64,000 nt of DNA from Xenoacremonium recifei (taxonomy: Eukaryota > Ascomycota > Sordariomycetes > Hypocreales > Nectriaceae), in NCBI GenBank assembly GCA_012184525.1, contig WOFQ01000043.1, positions 186,001 through 250,000 of the forward strand. The letters are read 5' to 3'. The translations under genes were made by a program, and so were the position numbers. A model generated the notes under the pieces. That model worked only from the letters and a program-made list of their open reading frames with translations, was not told where the DNA came from and ran no database searches. This document shows, piece after piece, positions 43,674-54,745 of this stretch. The stretch's first letter is position 1. The number at the start of each line of letters is the position of its first letter.

Positions 43674-44546
43674 ACAAGGCACCGTGCTCAATCATGTGAC
43701 ATTACTTCACTTGCGGGATCGGAATTCAGGGATGGACTGACTGAACTATCGATTCCGGAACGTAAAAGACCATTAGATGTGGTCCGGTGATGGTCAAGTC
43801 AGGGTCTGGCGAAGGATCCTACAGAAAATTTGCTCAATGGAGTGCTCGGAACATAACATGGAAACGCTTTCAGTGAGTGTTTAGCCCGGTTTATCCCCAC
43901 CGTTCACGCTATTCGTGGGGGCCTTTGACATGCCATGCGAGGAACTAGCAGTGGTAGGAGTCCGTGATGATGGCTTTCCAGCGTGGTGGAACAGATGGAG
44001 CACTTGGAGCTCTGCTTCTGCTGGCTGTCAAGATCTAGATGCTGTGGACCGGGTAGAAGTGTGGCACAGCCTTCTGGACGGTCGAAAGAAAGCGATCACA
44101 GATGGGATTGATATGATAACCTAATGGGATCGCGCCATGTGGATATCCGTGATCCGTGATTTACGCCCCGGCAGAAAGCAGGACAGAAGCAGTCCACAGT
44201 GTGCGTCCACGGGCGAAGATCGGTGGTTCTTCTAGTGAGTGAGCCAACCAGCAGGCCAGTCCAGACATCCAGACTGGCCGTACGCCGGATATCGGACGCG
44301 CCGACTCAGCGGCTAAGGCGAGGCATCCAGGATATGGGATGGAGACTCTGGGAATAAGTGCAACGTAGTTCTGTTAGCGGGGGGCAGCATTTGCGTGGAA
44401 CCAGCTGACCGGGACCCTCGAGACAGACGGCGTGAGTGAATGACTGAAAGTGACACGATGCCGCGGGATGGACCACGAGAGAGGCAGCCGAGTCAGGGCC
44501 CTGGCGAGGCCGGGATTCCATTGGCAGCCCGCTGAAGGATTTGATC

Positions 44547-44580
44547 TTATCAGATGGGTTGATGAGAAAAATTATCAGAT
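44547..44580 (-). promoter_or_regulatory. Tandem pair of ATCWGATAA (SreA-type GATA) sites
   Basis: Two TTATCAGAT copies at 44547-44555 and 44572-44580, starts 25 bp apart, about 430-460 bp before the siderophore-type transporter ATG. A close same-orientation pair of this consensus in the promoter strongly suggests repression by an iron-sensing GATA factor. Confidence 0.75.
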
Positions 44581-45005
44581 GAACGACGCCAACTAGCCTC
44601 GAGTGGAACCGAGCAAACACCCGCAAGGAATGCCACTGGACTAGGATACGATCAACAGGCAAGGAAAAGAGGGCCGAGGGATGCCGCCAATTCCGACCTT
44701 GCTGAAAGTCCCCTGTGCACGGAGTCGCCGGCAGATTGGAGGATTCGCACTGGGCGGGCAACGGGCTAGTGTGATGATCCTGCGAGCGAGAAGAGCCTTG
44801 CATGGGATTGTGAAGGACATGGAATACATATATACAGGCGCGTGGTGACGACCTCTCGTCGGGTCTCACACCTCCCAGCTCCCAGTGTCTTGACTCTTCC
44901 CCCCTGAATCAGGCGCGAGAGTCAAACAAGCGCCCCAAGCGCGATCTTTTCCTCTTGTTAATTTTGATACCCATCCCTGCACTACAGGGCACCTTATCAC
45001 CCATC

Positions 45006-46880
45006 ATGGGAGTTCTCGACGCTATTCGCGGTCGCAATGACGCGCGGATCGGCCACGCGCTGGCGGCCCCGGACGCCGCTCCCGAGGGCGATTCCAAGAC
45101 GCCCGTGCAGGACCCTGCCGGCTACACCAGCTCTGACACGCTGAGCTTGGATGAGCGGAACGAGAAGGAGGTTGTTGAGAACGCTGGCCAGATCACCAAG
45201 GATGCTCAGCTCGGTATCCAGAAGGCTGAGGCTGCTGCCCTCGTCTGGTCTAAGAAGGCTGTCTGGGCGACCTACGCCTGGTGAGCAGCAATTTTACTGT
45301 TGAAGCTTTGCCGCAACTAACAAATCTCCAGGATCTGGGTCTGCTACTTCATGCTGGCTCTTCAGTCCTCCATCATGAACAATGTCACCTACTACGCCTA
45401 CTCCAACTTTGCGTCGGCGCCTCAGATTGCGACAGCTAACATCCTGTCCTCGATCATTGGCGGTGTCCTCAAGCTGCCCATCGCCAAGACGCTGAACCTC
45501 TGGGGCCGTGCTGAGGGCTTCCTGGTCTTCGTTGTTGTCTACCTCGTTGGCCTCATCGTCCTCGCCTCGTGCAATGGCCCCAACGGCTATGCTGCTGGCT
45601 ACGTGATCTACTGGATTGGCTACGATGCCGTCTACTTCATCATGGATGTCTTCATTGCCGATACCTCAGGTCTGCGCAACCGAGCCTTTACTTTCGCCTT
45701 TGCCAGCACTCCCTTCATCTGCACTGCTTTCACTGGTCCTTTGGCTGCCCAGTCGTTCCTCACCATGACGAGCTGGCGATGGGCGATTGGCGCCTTTGCC
45801 ATCATCATGTTCTTCGTCTTCACGCCGCTGGCCGTTATCTTCAAGTTTTACCAGATGAAGGCTCAGCGACAGGGTCTCTTTGTCAAGGCCCCGAGTGGCC
45901 GCACTCTCGGCCAGTCTATCGTCTACTACTGGCACGAGTTTGACATGGTCGGCGCGTTCCTCCTGATGGCGGCTTTCGTCCTCTTCTTGCTGCCCTTCAG
46001 CCTGCAGACCAACGGCAAGACTGGCTACAAGACTGGTACCTTCATTGCAGAAGTTGTTATTGGTTTCCTGCTCTTCTTCGTCTTTGCCGCCTGGGAGAAG
46101 TTCGTTGCCCGCACTCATTTCATCCGCTGGGAGCTCTTCAAGAAGCGCACCGTTCTCGGTGCCTGCTGCTTGGCCGCTATCCTGTACTTCAGCTTCTACG
46201 CCTGGGACCTGTACTTCTATGACTTCGTCATCGTCGTCTACGACCTCAGCATCTCTGATACTGGTTACATGACCCAGATCTACAACGTCGGCTCCTGCTT
46301 CTGGGGTGTTGTCTTCGGTCTCTGGGTCCGCTACACCAAGCACTTCAAGTACACCTGCCTCTTCTTCGGTCTTCCTCTCATGATGCTTGGTGCTGGACTT
46401 ATGATTCACTTCCGAGGACAGGATTCCAACATCGGCTATATCGTTATGTGCCAGATCTTCATCGCCTTTGCCGGCGGTACCCTCGTCATTGGTGAGGACA
46501 TGGCTGTCATGGCTTCCGCTGACCGTGATGGCGTGCCTATGATGCTGGCTATCCTGAACCTCTCAGCCAGTCTCGGAGGCTCTATCGGCTACGCTGTCTG
46601 TGCTGCTATCTACACGAATACCTTCCCCGACGCTCTCCGTCGTGCTCTGCCGGCAGAGTCCGCTGCTGACTGGGAGACCATCTACATGGGTGGCTACATC
46701 ACCCAGCTGGGTTACCCGCCAGGCAACGCCACTCGTGATGCCATTGACTACGCTTGGGGCTACAACCAGAAGTACAACAGCATCTCTGCCACCGCCATCC
46801 TGGTCCTGGCTATTCCTGCTATTGCCATCTGGAAGAACTACAACGTCGACAAGCTCCAGAACAAGGGTACTCTGATCTAA
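45006..46880 (+). CDS. Siderophore iron transporter (MirB/Sit1-like MFS)
   Basis: Predicted 607-residue transporter from exons 45006-45280 and 45332-46880. A long polar N-terminus (about 85 residues) precedes the first membrane segment (WIWVCYFMLALQSSIMNNVTYYAYS). Other marks are VYFIMDVFIADTSGLRNRAF, TSWRWAIGAFAI, RWELFKKRTVLGACC and a long last extracellular loop before ATAILVLAIPAIAIW. These fit the fungal siderophore-proton symporters, with about 14 hydrophobic segments. Codons are strongly biased to C-ending forms compared with neighbours, implying high expression; this also creates long false antisense frames. A pair of SreA-type sites about 450 bp upstream predicts induction in low iron. 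The siderophore carried is unknown. Confidence 0.9.
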
Positions 46881-47139
46881 GCTGCGTGGTTGATCCATCA
46901 GCTATAATGTTGAAAGGGGAGAATACACCCTATGTATACCACTTGTAATGCGTACATGTGGGCGGATGACACGTCATAATATAAGTTAATAAAGTACTAA
47001 CTATACTGTGCTTAAACAAATAATATCATCGCATTTCACTTTTGCTATTGTACTCTCCCACACTGCAATAATCACCCTGGTTAAATGTCATTGCGTGGGG
47101 GCTTAAGAGTTTTATCTTGTAATTGGTCCTCGCCACCTC

Positions 47140-48638
47140 TCAAAGTATTTTACTTCCGCTCTGCTTCTTCTCCCGGCCCAAGTTCACCCGTAGAAAGCAC
47201 ATGAAAATAAAAGTCAGCGTGAATGATGCCGCAGGAAACAGCTGAGCACCCAAATATTCTTCGTTGTGCCCGACAATAGCACCGGCGATTGGTGTTCCGA
47301 TCAATGATCCGATTCCCTTAAGAAATGCCACCATCCCAAGCCTTGTGCCCAGACGACTCAGGTCCGCAGTGAACGAGGTCAGAACGACAGGTGCAACTGC
47401 TACAAGACTTCCAGAGAAGAAGCCATAAAAGACAGCAAAGACAATATTTCCGGCTGGGGTATGAACTGCGATCCAGGAGTAGACGACTGCAGCTGTCGAT
47501 ACCGCGATAAAGACAAATGTATTGACGCACCCGAACTTATCGGATAGCACAGTGAGGATGATTCTTCCGGGGATTGACGCCGCGTTCAGGATTGTCACCA
47601 AGTACCGAGCCTCCGAGTCACTCATACCATGGCTCATAGCATATGCTTGAAGATAAAAGACAGGGACAAACCACGCGAGATTGCTGAAGAAGATTCCCAC
47701 AGTGTAGGTCACATATGATGAGCTTTCAAATGCCGTCCGGTCGACGAGGGCCGTAATTCCAGTGAAGCGCTTAACCTTGGGCTGGCGTGGTCGTAGTACA
47801 ATTAACGAAAATCCACACATCCCTAAAGAGATAAAGCCGAGAATCCGAACCGTCCATGGGAATCCCAACTTGGGTCGCAGAGCCTGAAAGAGCAGAGGGT
47901 ATACAGTTCCGCCAAGACAGCTCCCCACGGTAGCAAGACCCATGGCCCTCGCGCGAAGGGCTTTGAAATACTGTGGGACAATTGCAATAGACGGAATAGA
48001 CAAACAACTGGTACCCAGCCCGACGCAAATGCCATGGGCCAGCATGACTTGAGCATAGGTAGTACATAGGCTGGTCATCATAAGGCCGAAGGTGACGAGA
48101 AACGAGCCAACTACAAGCAAACCCCGGTAGAAGCCCGCATCATACAGAGGTCCGATAAGGATGGCAATAGACAAAAGGCAGAAAGCCTGAATAGAGCCAA
48201 TCCATGAGATGGCAGAGGGCGACATATGCTTGAGAAGGTCGGTCTGATAATAAGTTTGAAAGACGCCAAAAGTGTTAATTATGCCCCTATGCAAAGTCAG
48301 TGACGCGGAATAAAAAGGGCCATAGTGTTGAAACAAGATAATTGGCAACACCAGCAAAAGGCATGCAATGCTGCCACGCGGAATACATACAAGCTGTTCC
48401 AATATAGGCAGAAACAGCCTGCCACCTGTAACCAAGCAACGACTCCACCGTCGACTTGCTCATCATTTCGGCTCTCAGGCACGGCAGTGAGTGCCAATGG
48501 ATCAGACAATTCTTTCAACGGGCCCGCCAACTCGTGGGTTTGAGCCTGGGAAGTCTCAATTTGATCGTGGGAGCCACGGGAGTCCTCGGGATTCTCCGAC
48601 ACTGGAGAACGGTGGCTCGTGGCGGAAGACGCGCCCAT
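47140..48638 (-). CDS. Monocarboxylate-type MFS transporter
   Basis: Predicted 464-residue transporter from exons 48638-48391 and 48286-47140. A polar N-terminus of about 65 residues leads to DGGVVAWLQVAGCFCLYWNSLGIINTFGVFQTYY, the usual first-segment signature of fungal monocarboxylate transporter homologues. Also seen: MSPSAISWIGSIQAF, LAHGICVGLGTSCLSIPSIAIVPQYF, RARAMGLATVGSCLGG, and a conserved late loop with LGTRLGMVAFLKGIGSLIGTPIAGAI. These proteins move monocarboxylates, riboflavin or unknown small molecules across membranes. It is convergent with the siderophore-type transporter; 260 nt separate the two ends. Substrate unknown. Confidence 0.9.
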
Positions 48639-49117
48639 CTTAGAGAAGAGGAGCGAAACTATTGTATTGTGTAGAGATTAAGAGGATGGCGAAGGATCCG
48701 GAGGAAATAACCAGTTCTTATAACCGCCGGAAAGTGTTACATCTAGCACCCACTCAACCGAGAGTGGGGTATTATAATTCCGAACAAGCACTCCAGTCTC
48801 GGATATAAAAGTCCCAACTCAGGAAAGAGGTTTACTGACTGTGTTCGCTTCAGGACGTGTCATATTTTAGAAACAGTTATATTATGAGCTGACTTGAGCT
48901 GACTTGAGCTTTCGCGCATTCACGGGGTTGAGCAGCGCCCTGGCGAGTGATTCTGTTTTGTCTTCAGCAAGAAACCTCCTAGAGTGGGGGTAGACTTTGA
49001 GAAGTGCTGGGGCTTGCACGAGATGAAATATTTAATGAAGGTATTTGACAGAACGGCTTGAATCAAATTACTCTCTGAACACTATAGAAACCAAATACTG
49101 CAAAATGGGTAGGTGCT
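48639..49117. other. Intergenic region with short tandem repeat
   Basis: Promoter of the monocarboxylate-type transporter and 3' flank of the oxygenase gene. A 10-bp unit (gagctgactt) is repeated about 2.5 times at 48883-48910. No gene seen. Confidence 0.5.
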
Positions 49118-50246
49118 TCACAACTTTGTGATGACTAGATTTCTTGTCTCGACGCTCTCACGAGGGGGGGCCTCAGGCCCAGCCAGCGGATTGTCCACTG
49201 ATATATGCGGACAATCTGATATAATTTGTCAATTAATCGTCCTTATGTCATTTCATCACTGAACTGAGCTGGTCACTTACATCGTGCATTTGATCCTGAA
49301 TGGCTGTCGTAAGTCATGAACAGGAATGGCTCGTTCGGTCGCTGGTTGGGCAACCAATACCAACGTTGCTCCTTATTGTGCTTCAAGAGGTATATCTCTT
49401 GATTCCAGGTCGGATAGACTCTGTCAGTGGCGACCAAGTCATTCGGGTCAATGGAGCTAAAGTCGCATAACGTGAGTGGACGATCCTGGCATTCTGGCAG
49501 GATTGACCGCCATGTACTAGGGGTAATAGTCAGACTCGTCCTTCAAAAACACCATCGACAACTTACTTGATTAACCTGAAGCGGTAGCCAGGCTGGAAGT
49601 AAGTGGCTAGTTGTTCCTCATTCAGGACGTTCTTCAACAGCCGCGGGACGGTGTCGATGGATATGTCTGATCTTTATGAGCAAGGAAATCAAGATGATTG
49701 GCGTGTAATACGAACCAACTAATTGTAATTAGCTTTCAGATTATAAATTGCCAATTTCGGAAATTTACCATGGGCGCCAACTGCGATTTGCTCTACTAGC
49801 AAGGTATCCTCCGGATCGTAGTTTTCAAGAGTCATTGGCACGTTCTTTCGCACCTTCGTGGTGTGTTATTATCAATGTCTAGATATCAATATTGCCTAGC
49901 ATACCTTATAATCGTAGCAGTGGACAAATTCCGCGCTGAAGCGAGTCCGGAGCAGGTCTTCACACTCCTTTCGATAACCCGCTACAGTGTTCGCGTCTAT
50001 GCCTTGGCTTGGGAGGTGGTTTGATTCATGCTGGATGTATGTGAAACCGTTTTTCTCCAAGCTCATCCCCGGCTTGTCACGCATACTAGTTAAAGTTACC
50101 CTTGTTGGATCCCATCTCACGTTTGTCGTCGTGAGCTCATTGACGTCGACTTCAACAGAAGCTGAGGGATGCAGGAAGAAGGGCTGTTCTTCGTCATACT
50201 CCGGAAGGTCTGAGAGAAAATCAATCGTAGTTTCAATGGCTGCCAT
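49118..50246 (-). CDS. CmcJ/AsaB-like 2-oxoglutarate-dependent oxygenase
   Basis: Predicted 287-residue protein. Exons: 50246-49905, 49853-49769, a likely 3-nt exon 49718-49716, 49666-49567, 49516-49281 and 49215-49118. Family marks: FVHCYDYKVRKN, VGAHVDISID (H-x-D iron ligands), YRFRLINTWR, RPLTLCD, FMTYDSHSGSNARYCPH (second histidine region) and APPRESVETR (2-oxoglutarate-binding arginine region). These are the oxygenase/desaturase-like proteins related to cephamycin CmcJ and aspergillic-acid AsaB. Joining 49769 directly to 49666 would give AHD and lose the x of H-x-D; including TTG as its own exon gives AHVD. Homologues often sit in secondary metabolite clusters, but none is seen here. It diverges from the pyroglutamyl peptidase. 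Confidence 0.85.
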
Positions 50247-50984
50247 GGCTGGCTACGCCTCGATCAGATCGGCGGATCCCAAAGTAGTGTCTCTGCAAGA
50301 CGTGAGAGCGGAGGAGGAGTAAACCCTACCACTAGATATCACTCAGGCATACCGGGGCGAGCGCGAGAGGGAGGCTCACACCCGAGAGTAGCATTCTTGT
50401 AACACATTTGCACTTCAATGAAAGCGACGTCACCAAGACCTGCCCTTCGGAATGTCCGGAGGCCTCCTATGTTGTGGCGTAGTATTCGCTTCGGGGATCA
50501 TTTTCACCGGGTGACTTTTGGCATTGCTCGGGATGTCTAAATATGGCTATTGTAAATAAAGTCACGTACGTCTTTGAGGCATGTCCCGGATCGTGATGCT
50601 TCGTTGTTGCACTTCGCTGGCATCAATAGCGCTGAAGATCGACGAGTTCTTACTGGACGTGTTACGTAGCTGGTAAGGCAGCGGTGAAATGTGCAGTGCA
50701 TGATTAGGGCGCATGATGCGCTGACTGCGGGAGGGTTACAGCCAATCATGCCTAGTGATGCACCCAATCACAATCACCCAACATTTAGCCTGCCTAGCAA
50801 GATGCAAGTTGCCCTCCCATTGCTCCTTCGTTTGCTACCCCTGCTCTATAGCAGAGCCGCAGAGTGTGATGTTTGCGACTCCCCTACTTCCTTCACATCG
50901 CTTCGGCCCCCCCAGACACTTGGGATCCTCCAGACCGCCATTCGCGCTGTCCTGATAGTGTTGCTTTCTTTCAGTCCGGCAACG
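50247..50984. promoter_or_regulatory. Divergent promoter of oxygenase and peptidase genes
   Basis: A 738-bp region with no convincing gene. One plus-strand frame (from about 50691) has a hydrophobic stretch but runs out of frame with the peptidase. CGGA-N3-TCCG occurs near 50449. Confidence 0.45.
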
Positions 50985-51786
50985 ATGATTATCGAAAAGG
51001 TCTACACCATTGTGGTGACGGCTTGCGCTGTAGGTAAATCAAGGAATTGATTTCCGCCACTCAACTTACATTACTGCAACAGCCTTTCAAGGAGAATGAG
51101 AGAAACCCAACGCAAGATGTCAAAGTCAAATTACTCGACCGCATCGAACGCGAAGGTCGAATACCCATCAAGATCATCAAGTACCCCATCGACTTCAGAA
51201 ATGTCATCACGGATATGGACATGATTCCCAAGTTGTGGAGCGGTAAGCGGAACGTGTATGAACCGGACTGTTCCGAAGGCAAGAAGATAAATATCGATGC
51301 GATTCTTCACCTCGGAATGAACTTCTCCAATTACTGGCAGATCGAAAAGAGGGCTCGTCGAGATGGCTACGACTGGGTTGGTGACGATGGAGTCCCTCTG
51401 CCAAGACACAACGGTGGCAAAGGTGAGCGGTGGGAAGGACTGCCTGAAGTTTTGAAACCCTCATTTGATGTCGAAAAGATTGCAGAGCGAGTGCACCAAG
51501 AACTTCCAGTGAGTCCTGAGTTCTTTGTTCGAAATGGATATACCTGATCATGGGCCTGTAGGAGATTCCAACTGAGACGTCAACGGATGCTGGCCTCCTG
51601 TACTGCGAATTCATCTTCTATACCTCACTTGCTACGCTGTACAAGCAAGAAGACACAGCTCGGACACTATTCCTCCATCACGCCGGAAAGAAAACAGAAC
51701 CTGATGATATCGAGGATGGCGCAAAGGTTGCTGCTTCAGTCATTTGCTCAATGGTCGATCAACTGGAGGAGCAAGGAGCTATCTAG
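50985..51786 (+). CDS. Pyroglutamyl-peptidase I (peptidase C15)
   Basis: Predicted 231-residue protein from exons 50985-51029, 51083-51508 and 51562-51786. The short first exon gives a beta strand (YTIVVTACA) that joins to PFKENERNPTQDV, the conserved P-F-x-x-x-x-x-N-P start of the family. HLGMNF and the glutamate of IEKRARRDGY follow. The nucleophile cysteine is at about residue 172 in AGLLYCEFIFYTSL, and the histidine at about 196 in FLHHAG. The enzyme removes N-terminal pyroglutamate from peptides in the cytosol. Length is close to the usual 210-230. It lies divergent to the CmcJ/AsaB-like oxygenase gene. Confidence 0.9.
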
Positions 51787-52724
51787 ACTTGCATTTCTTG
51801 GCATCAGAAACTAGTTTTTGGACCTTAACCTAAGAACGAAATGAAGCGTTTTTTTTTATTTATCCTCACTTGGTATTCCGCTTACGAGATGCCGAGTCAC
51901 AACTGCGACTCCATCTTTGTGATGAAGGGTGGTTGCATGCCACTACATTGTTGCCTCGCTTAGGGCAGCCAATCTCGAGGCTAAGCGTGTCAGTGTCCTG
52001 GAGCCGATGTTATTTCAAGTCCGTTGAAAATGTATCTTTGTTCAACTGAGGCTCGAGCTGACTTGCAGTTTTGAGCGGAGGTCCATGCGTACAACCATGC
52101 GGTGTTAGTGATGTCAGGTCTGTAGGTTTGCCGAATGGCAACGACCAACAACCCATCCAGGATCATGTGGTTGCTCTTCAGTTTGTCAAAAGTCCCCAGA
52201 CAAGATTGGTCAGCTCCCAGCCAATGAAATAAATCCCTCATTTGTTGATTGGAGTGTTGGGTTGCAACTCAGCGCGTACAGTTCAGGATTTGGGGGCCAA
52301 AAGGCCTCAGTATTGGGTGGCGATTCGCACCTCACATCCCGGGCTTGAGGCACCCTGCACCTCAATTTGGCACAGGGGACTGTCCCTCACGAGTAAGCAC
52401 TAGTCAGTCTCTCGATTGCGGGAGGATATGGGTACTACATCAGCCTGTCTGGATCGCCGAGCAGAGCCTCAAGTCATGCTGGGAGTCACGATGATCCATC
52501 CCGTCTTGTATGAGAGCGTGCACACTCCGTGTGGCATCTAAAGGGCAAGTGATGCCTGATTGTAACTTCATAGCCACAAAAATGAGGCATCACCTGGAAG
52601 TGACGAGTCGAAGAAGCACAAATAGCCCTTGCATTCCCCGTGTCTGTTTGTCCCACAAGACCCTCTGCTTCGTAGAACTAGCAATATCACTTGTCTTACC
52701 TTAAGTCACACCGCTTCTTGCAAA
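51787..52724. other. Gene-free stretch
   Basis: About 940 nt downstream of the peptidase. Frames of 60-80 residues only, without features. No RNA gene or repeat recognised. Confidence 0.5.
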
Positions 52725-52994
52725 ATGTCTGGCAGTCCTCTCCAACTCAGCGACCCGGCCGTCGTCGAGCTGCTCAATCTCGATCGCGACTTTGACATCC
52801 GTACAGTCATGGATCGCTCCGGATACCCTCCTCTCCGATACAAGTCCCAGACTTGGCGCGCACAGAAACATCTCGCTTTCCCACCTCGCGCTGATGCAGG
52901 TGCTGATGTAGGCGAACAGGGACTTGAGATGGCTAGACGTCTTGTCCGCGGAGGGAAGATTTACCTTGCTGGCACTGGAGGAAGGCGTACCTAA
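52725..52994 (+). CDS. Hypothetical short protein, possibly a frameshifted remnant
   Basis: An ATG in good context (aaaATGtc) opens an 89-residue frame beginning MSGSPLQLSDPAVVELLNLD. It has no membrane segment or motif I recognise. Near its end, shifting by +1 after KIYLA gives ALEEGVPNALSWLTTYLG and continues open to 53139, so the original protein may have been longer and lost its frame. It may also be chance. No family can be named. Confidence 0.35.
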   Translation: MSGSPLQLSDPAVVELLNLDRDFDIRTVMDRSGYPPLRYKSQTWRAQKHLAFPPRADAGADVGEQGLEMARRLVRGGKIYLAGTGGRRT

Positions 52995-53360
52995 CGCGCT
53001 CAGCTGGCTTACCACTTATCTTGGTTTGTTCTTATGCCCTCAAAATCCCTACGTTGTCGTTTATTCTCTTAGGAAACCATATGTTAACATTACTTGCCAT
53101 GAAGAATATTCAAGATGCAGAGGCTGTCCACGGAGATGATCTGGTAGACTTGGTGTCGGCTACTTAAGGTACCAAGTAACAACTCATATTGATAGTTAGT
53201 ATCTAGGGAAGCAATCAACTTGTCCTTGCGACAAAAGAAAATCTCATCCTCAAATCAAGTGAGCTAATAGCTGCTTATATTGAACCTTTGCCCTTTAGTA
53301 CTCCTTTTCCATTAGTCCCTAGCTCCGACATTCCGTGACGCCTGTTTATGTCTATGATCC

Positions 53361-54745
53361 TTAATTTTGATTGAGCGACACGAACACTTGTGCCAACCCT
53401 ATTGCAATCTGCGCAACTCCTAGAACAGTCGAAATTATTCCTACAATGATGACAGCCCTGAAGGTAAGGTTTTTGTCCGGATCTCGTGGGTCGTTCCAAA
53501 CCTCCCACAGATTTCTTGGTCGCTGGCATGCACTATAATCTGCCAGCTCAATCAATCTTGCTCCTAAATGAGGAAAATTAATCTGTGCATTATACACGCC
53601 TCGTTCGCGGAGGAGCTCCTTTGTGACCGGGAAGCCACTCATGTCTTTATCGCTGCACAACGCATCGAGGAGGGGATCTACCTTGCCGTCTATCTTTGCA
53701 CTCTCTCGCTCGCTGTCATGAAAAAGCTTTCGAGAGCGCCTGTGTTGACCGAACAGCAGTCGATAACTGAGTAGGACCTCAATGAGATATGATCTGGGTA
53801 CTGTTTCGGTAGTCGATGGGCAACTATTTGAGCACGTGTGGTTCTTGAATAATCTGTGTGTATTGTCAGATGAACTAGAAACTGGTACACCTGTTTGGTT
53901 GCTCCCTCCCTACTTGCGACTTACCGGCCAATGACTACCTCGCCATTCTGACTCAGACAGTTCTTAGCACAGAGTGAAGGCAAACGGAATAACTTCAGCT
54001 CCTTGTTTTTGCCGTATCGATCAAATTCACAATGCTCCGAAAGATTATCGACCCAATAGATGTTGACGTCGCCTAGTGTGGAGAGGGAGGCAAAGTTCAT
54101 TTGTGTTATCGATAGAAGTTTTGGGAGTCCCTCTGGTTGTTCAAAGCCTGGAGGGCAAGCTATTGGCATCAGGCCATATGCGCGAAGCATTGCCCCGACT
54201 GGCCTTTGGGATAGCTCGGTAGCTCGGTGCCCTCTCGTTCTATTATTCGACAGGGAGCCTTTGTCCACAAGAAACTCGTTGCTCTTGGGGTCGAACACTG
54301 CTGTGTACAGCATTGTAGACCATCCGATTGCAGCGAATACTAATTGGCAGGCTACGTTCTTGTGGGTTCCACGATCTCCAGCGGTGATCTCGTAGGAGTC
54401 AAAAAGCTGATCAACAATGTCTTCTATCGTCGTCTGGTTTGTTGCGATCTCGATCGACTTGATGATATCAGTCGATATTTGCATTTGTTGCTGAAGGTAA
54501 GCAAATTCGGAGGGAGGTTCGTCGTGGGTCTTCAAAAGGACGTTTAACAAATTGGTGGTTGCGTCCTCGTAGTCTCGCATGCGCTTTTCCGCAACTGCGG
54601 TAAACATTTGTATCCCTCCATCGAGAGCGGGGTGTGGTGTGCTTTCACTGCCACAGCAGACACTGACGAAAGATGTTTTGGCATCTTGGTAGGGATGAGG
54701 GGAAACCGCGTCTTTTCTTCGGTCACGGCGAAATGGACGTCCCAT
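53361..54745 (-). CDS. Fungal membrane protein of unknown function next to NLR
   Basis: Two exons, about 54745-53925 and 53853-53361, giving up to 437 residues (391 if translation starts at 54607). The N-terminal half has no named domain but contains ACQLVFAAIGWSTMLY and PPGFEQPEGLPKLL. The C-terminal part has PHLGARLIELAD, RPRNLWEVWNDPRDPDK, then a hydrophobic stretch (VIIVGIISTVLGVAQIAIGLAQV) ending close to the stop. This layout, with a W-x-x-W-x-D-R-D segment just before terminal membrane helices, is common in a large uncharacterised family of fungal proteins. It is divergent to the NLR across a gene-free 774 bp. Start site uncertain. A partner role to the NLR is only a guess. Confidence 0.7.

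Larger units (their letters stand above)
40683..45005. other. 4.3-kb gene-free stretch before siderophore-type transporter
   Basis: No frame here shows family motifs, membrane segments with a start, or a plausible exon chain. The longest (41118-41558, minus) begins only with GTG and looks like noise. A G/C-rich inverted repeat (AGCCCCC...GGGGGCT) lies at about 41541-41568. Five exact ATCWGATAA sites fall in 42484-44580. It may hold an unrecognised gene or non-coding transcript. Confidence 0.5.

Noticed and set aside
45666..46409. 247-residue open frame on the minus strand inside the siderophore-type transporter gene
   Set aside because: It is antisense to a strongly C-biased coding sequence, which removes antisense stops. 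Its composition (repetitive E/D/V/A) has no motif.
49212..49221. ATCTGATAT near the oxygenase gene as another SreA site
   Set aside because: It differs from ATCWGATAA in the last base and lies inside the gene's last intron region.
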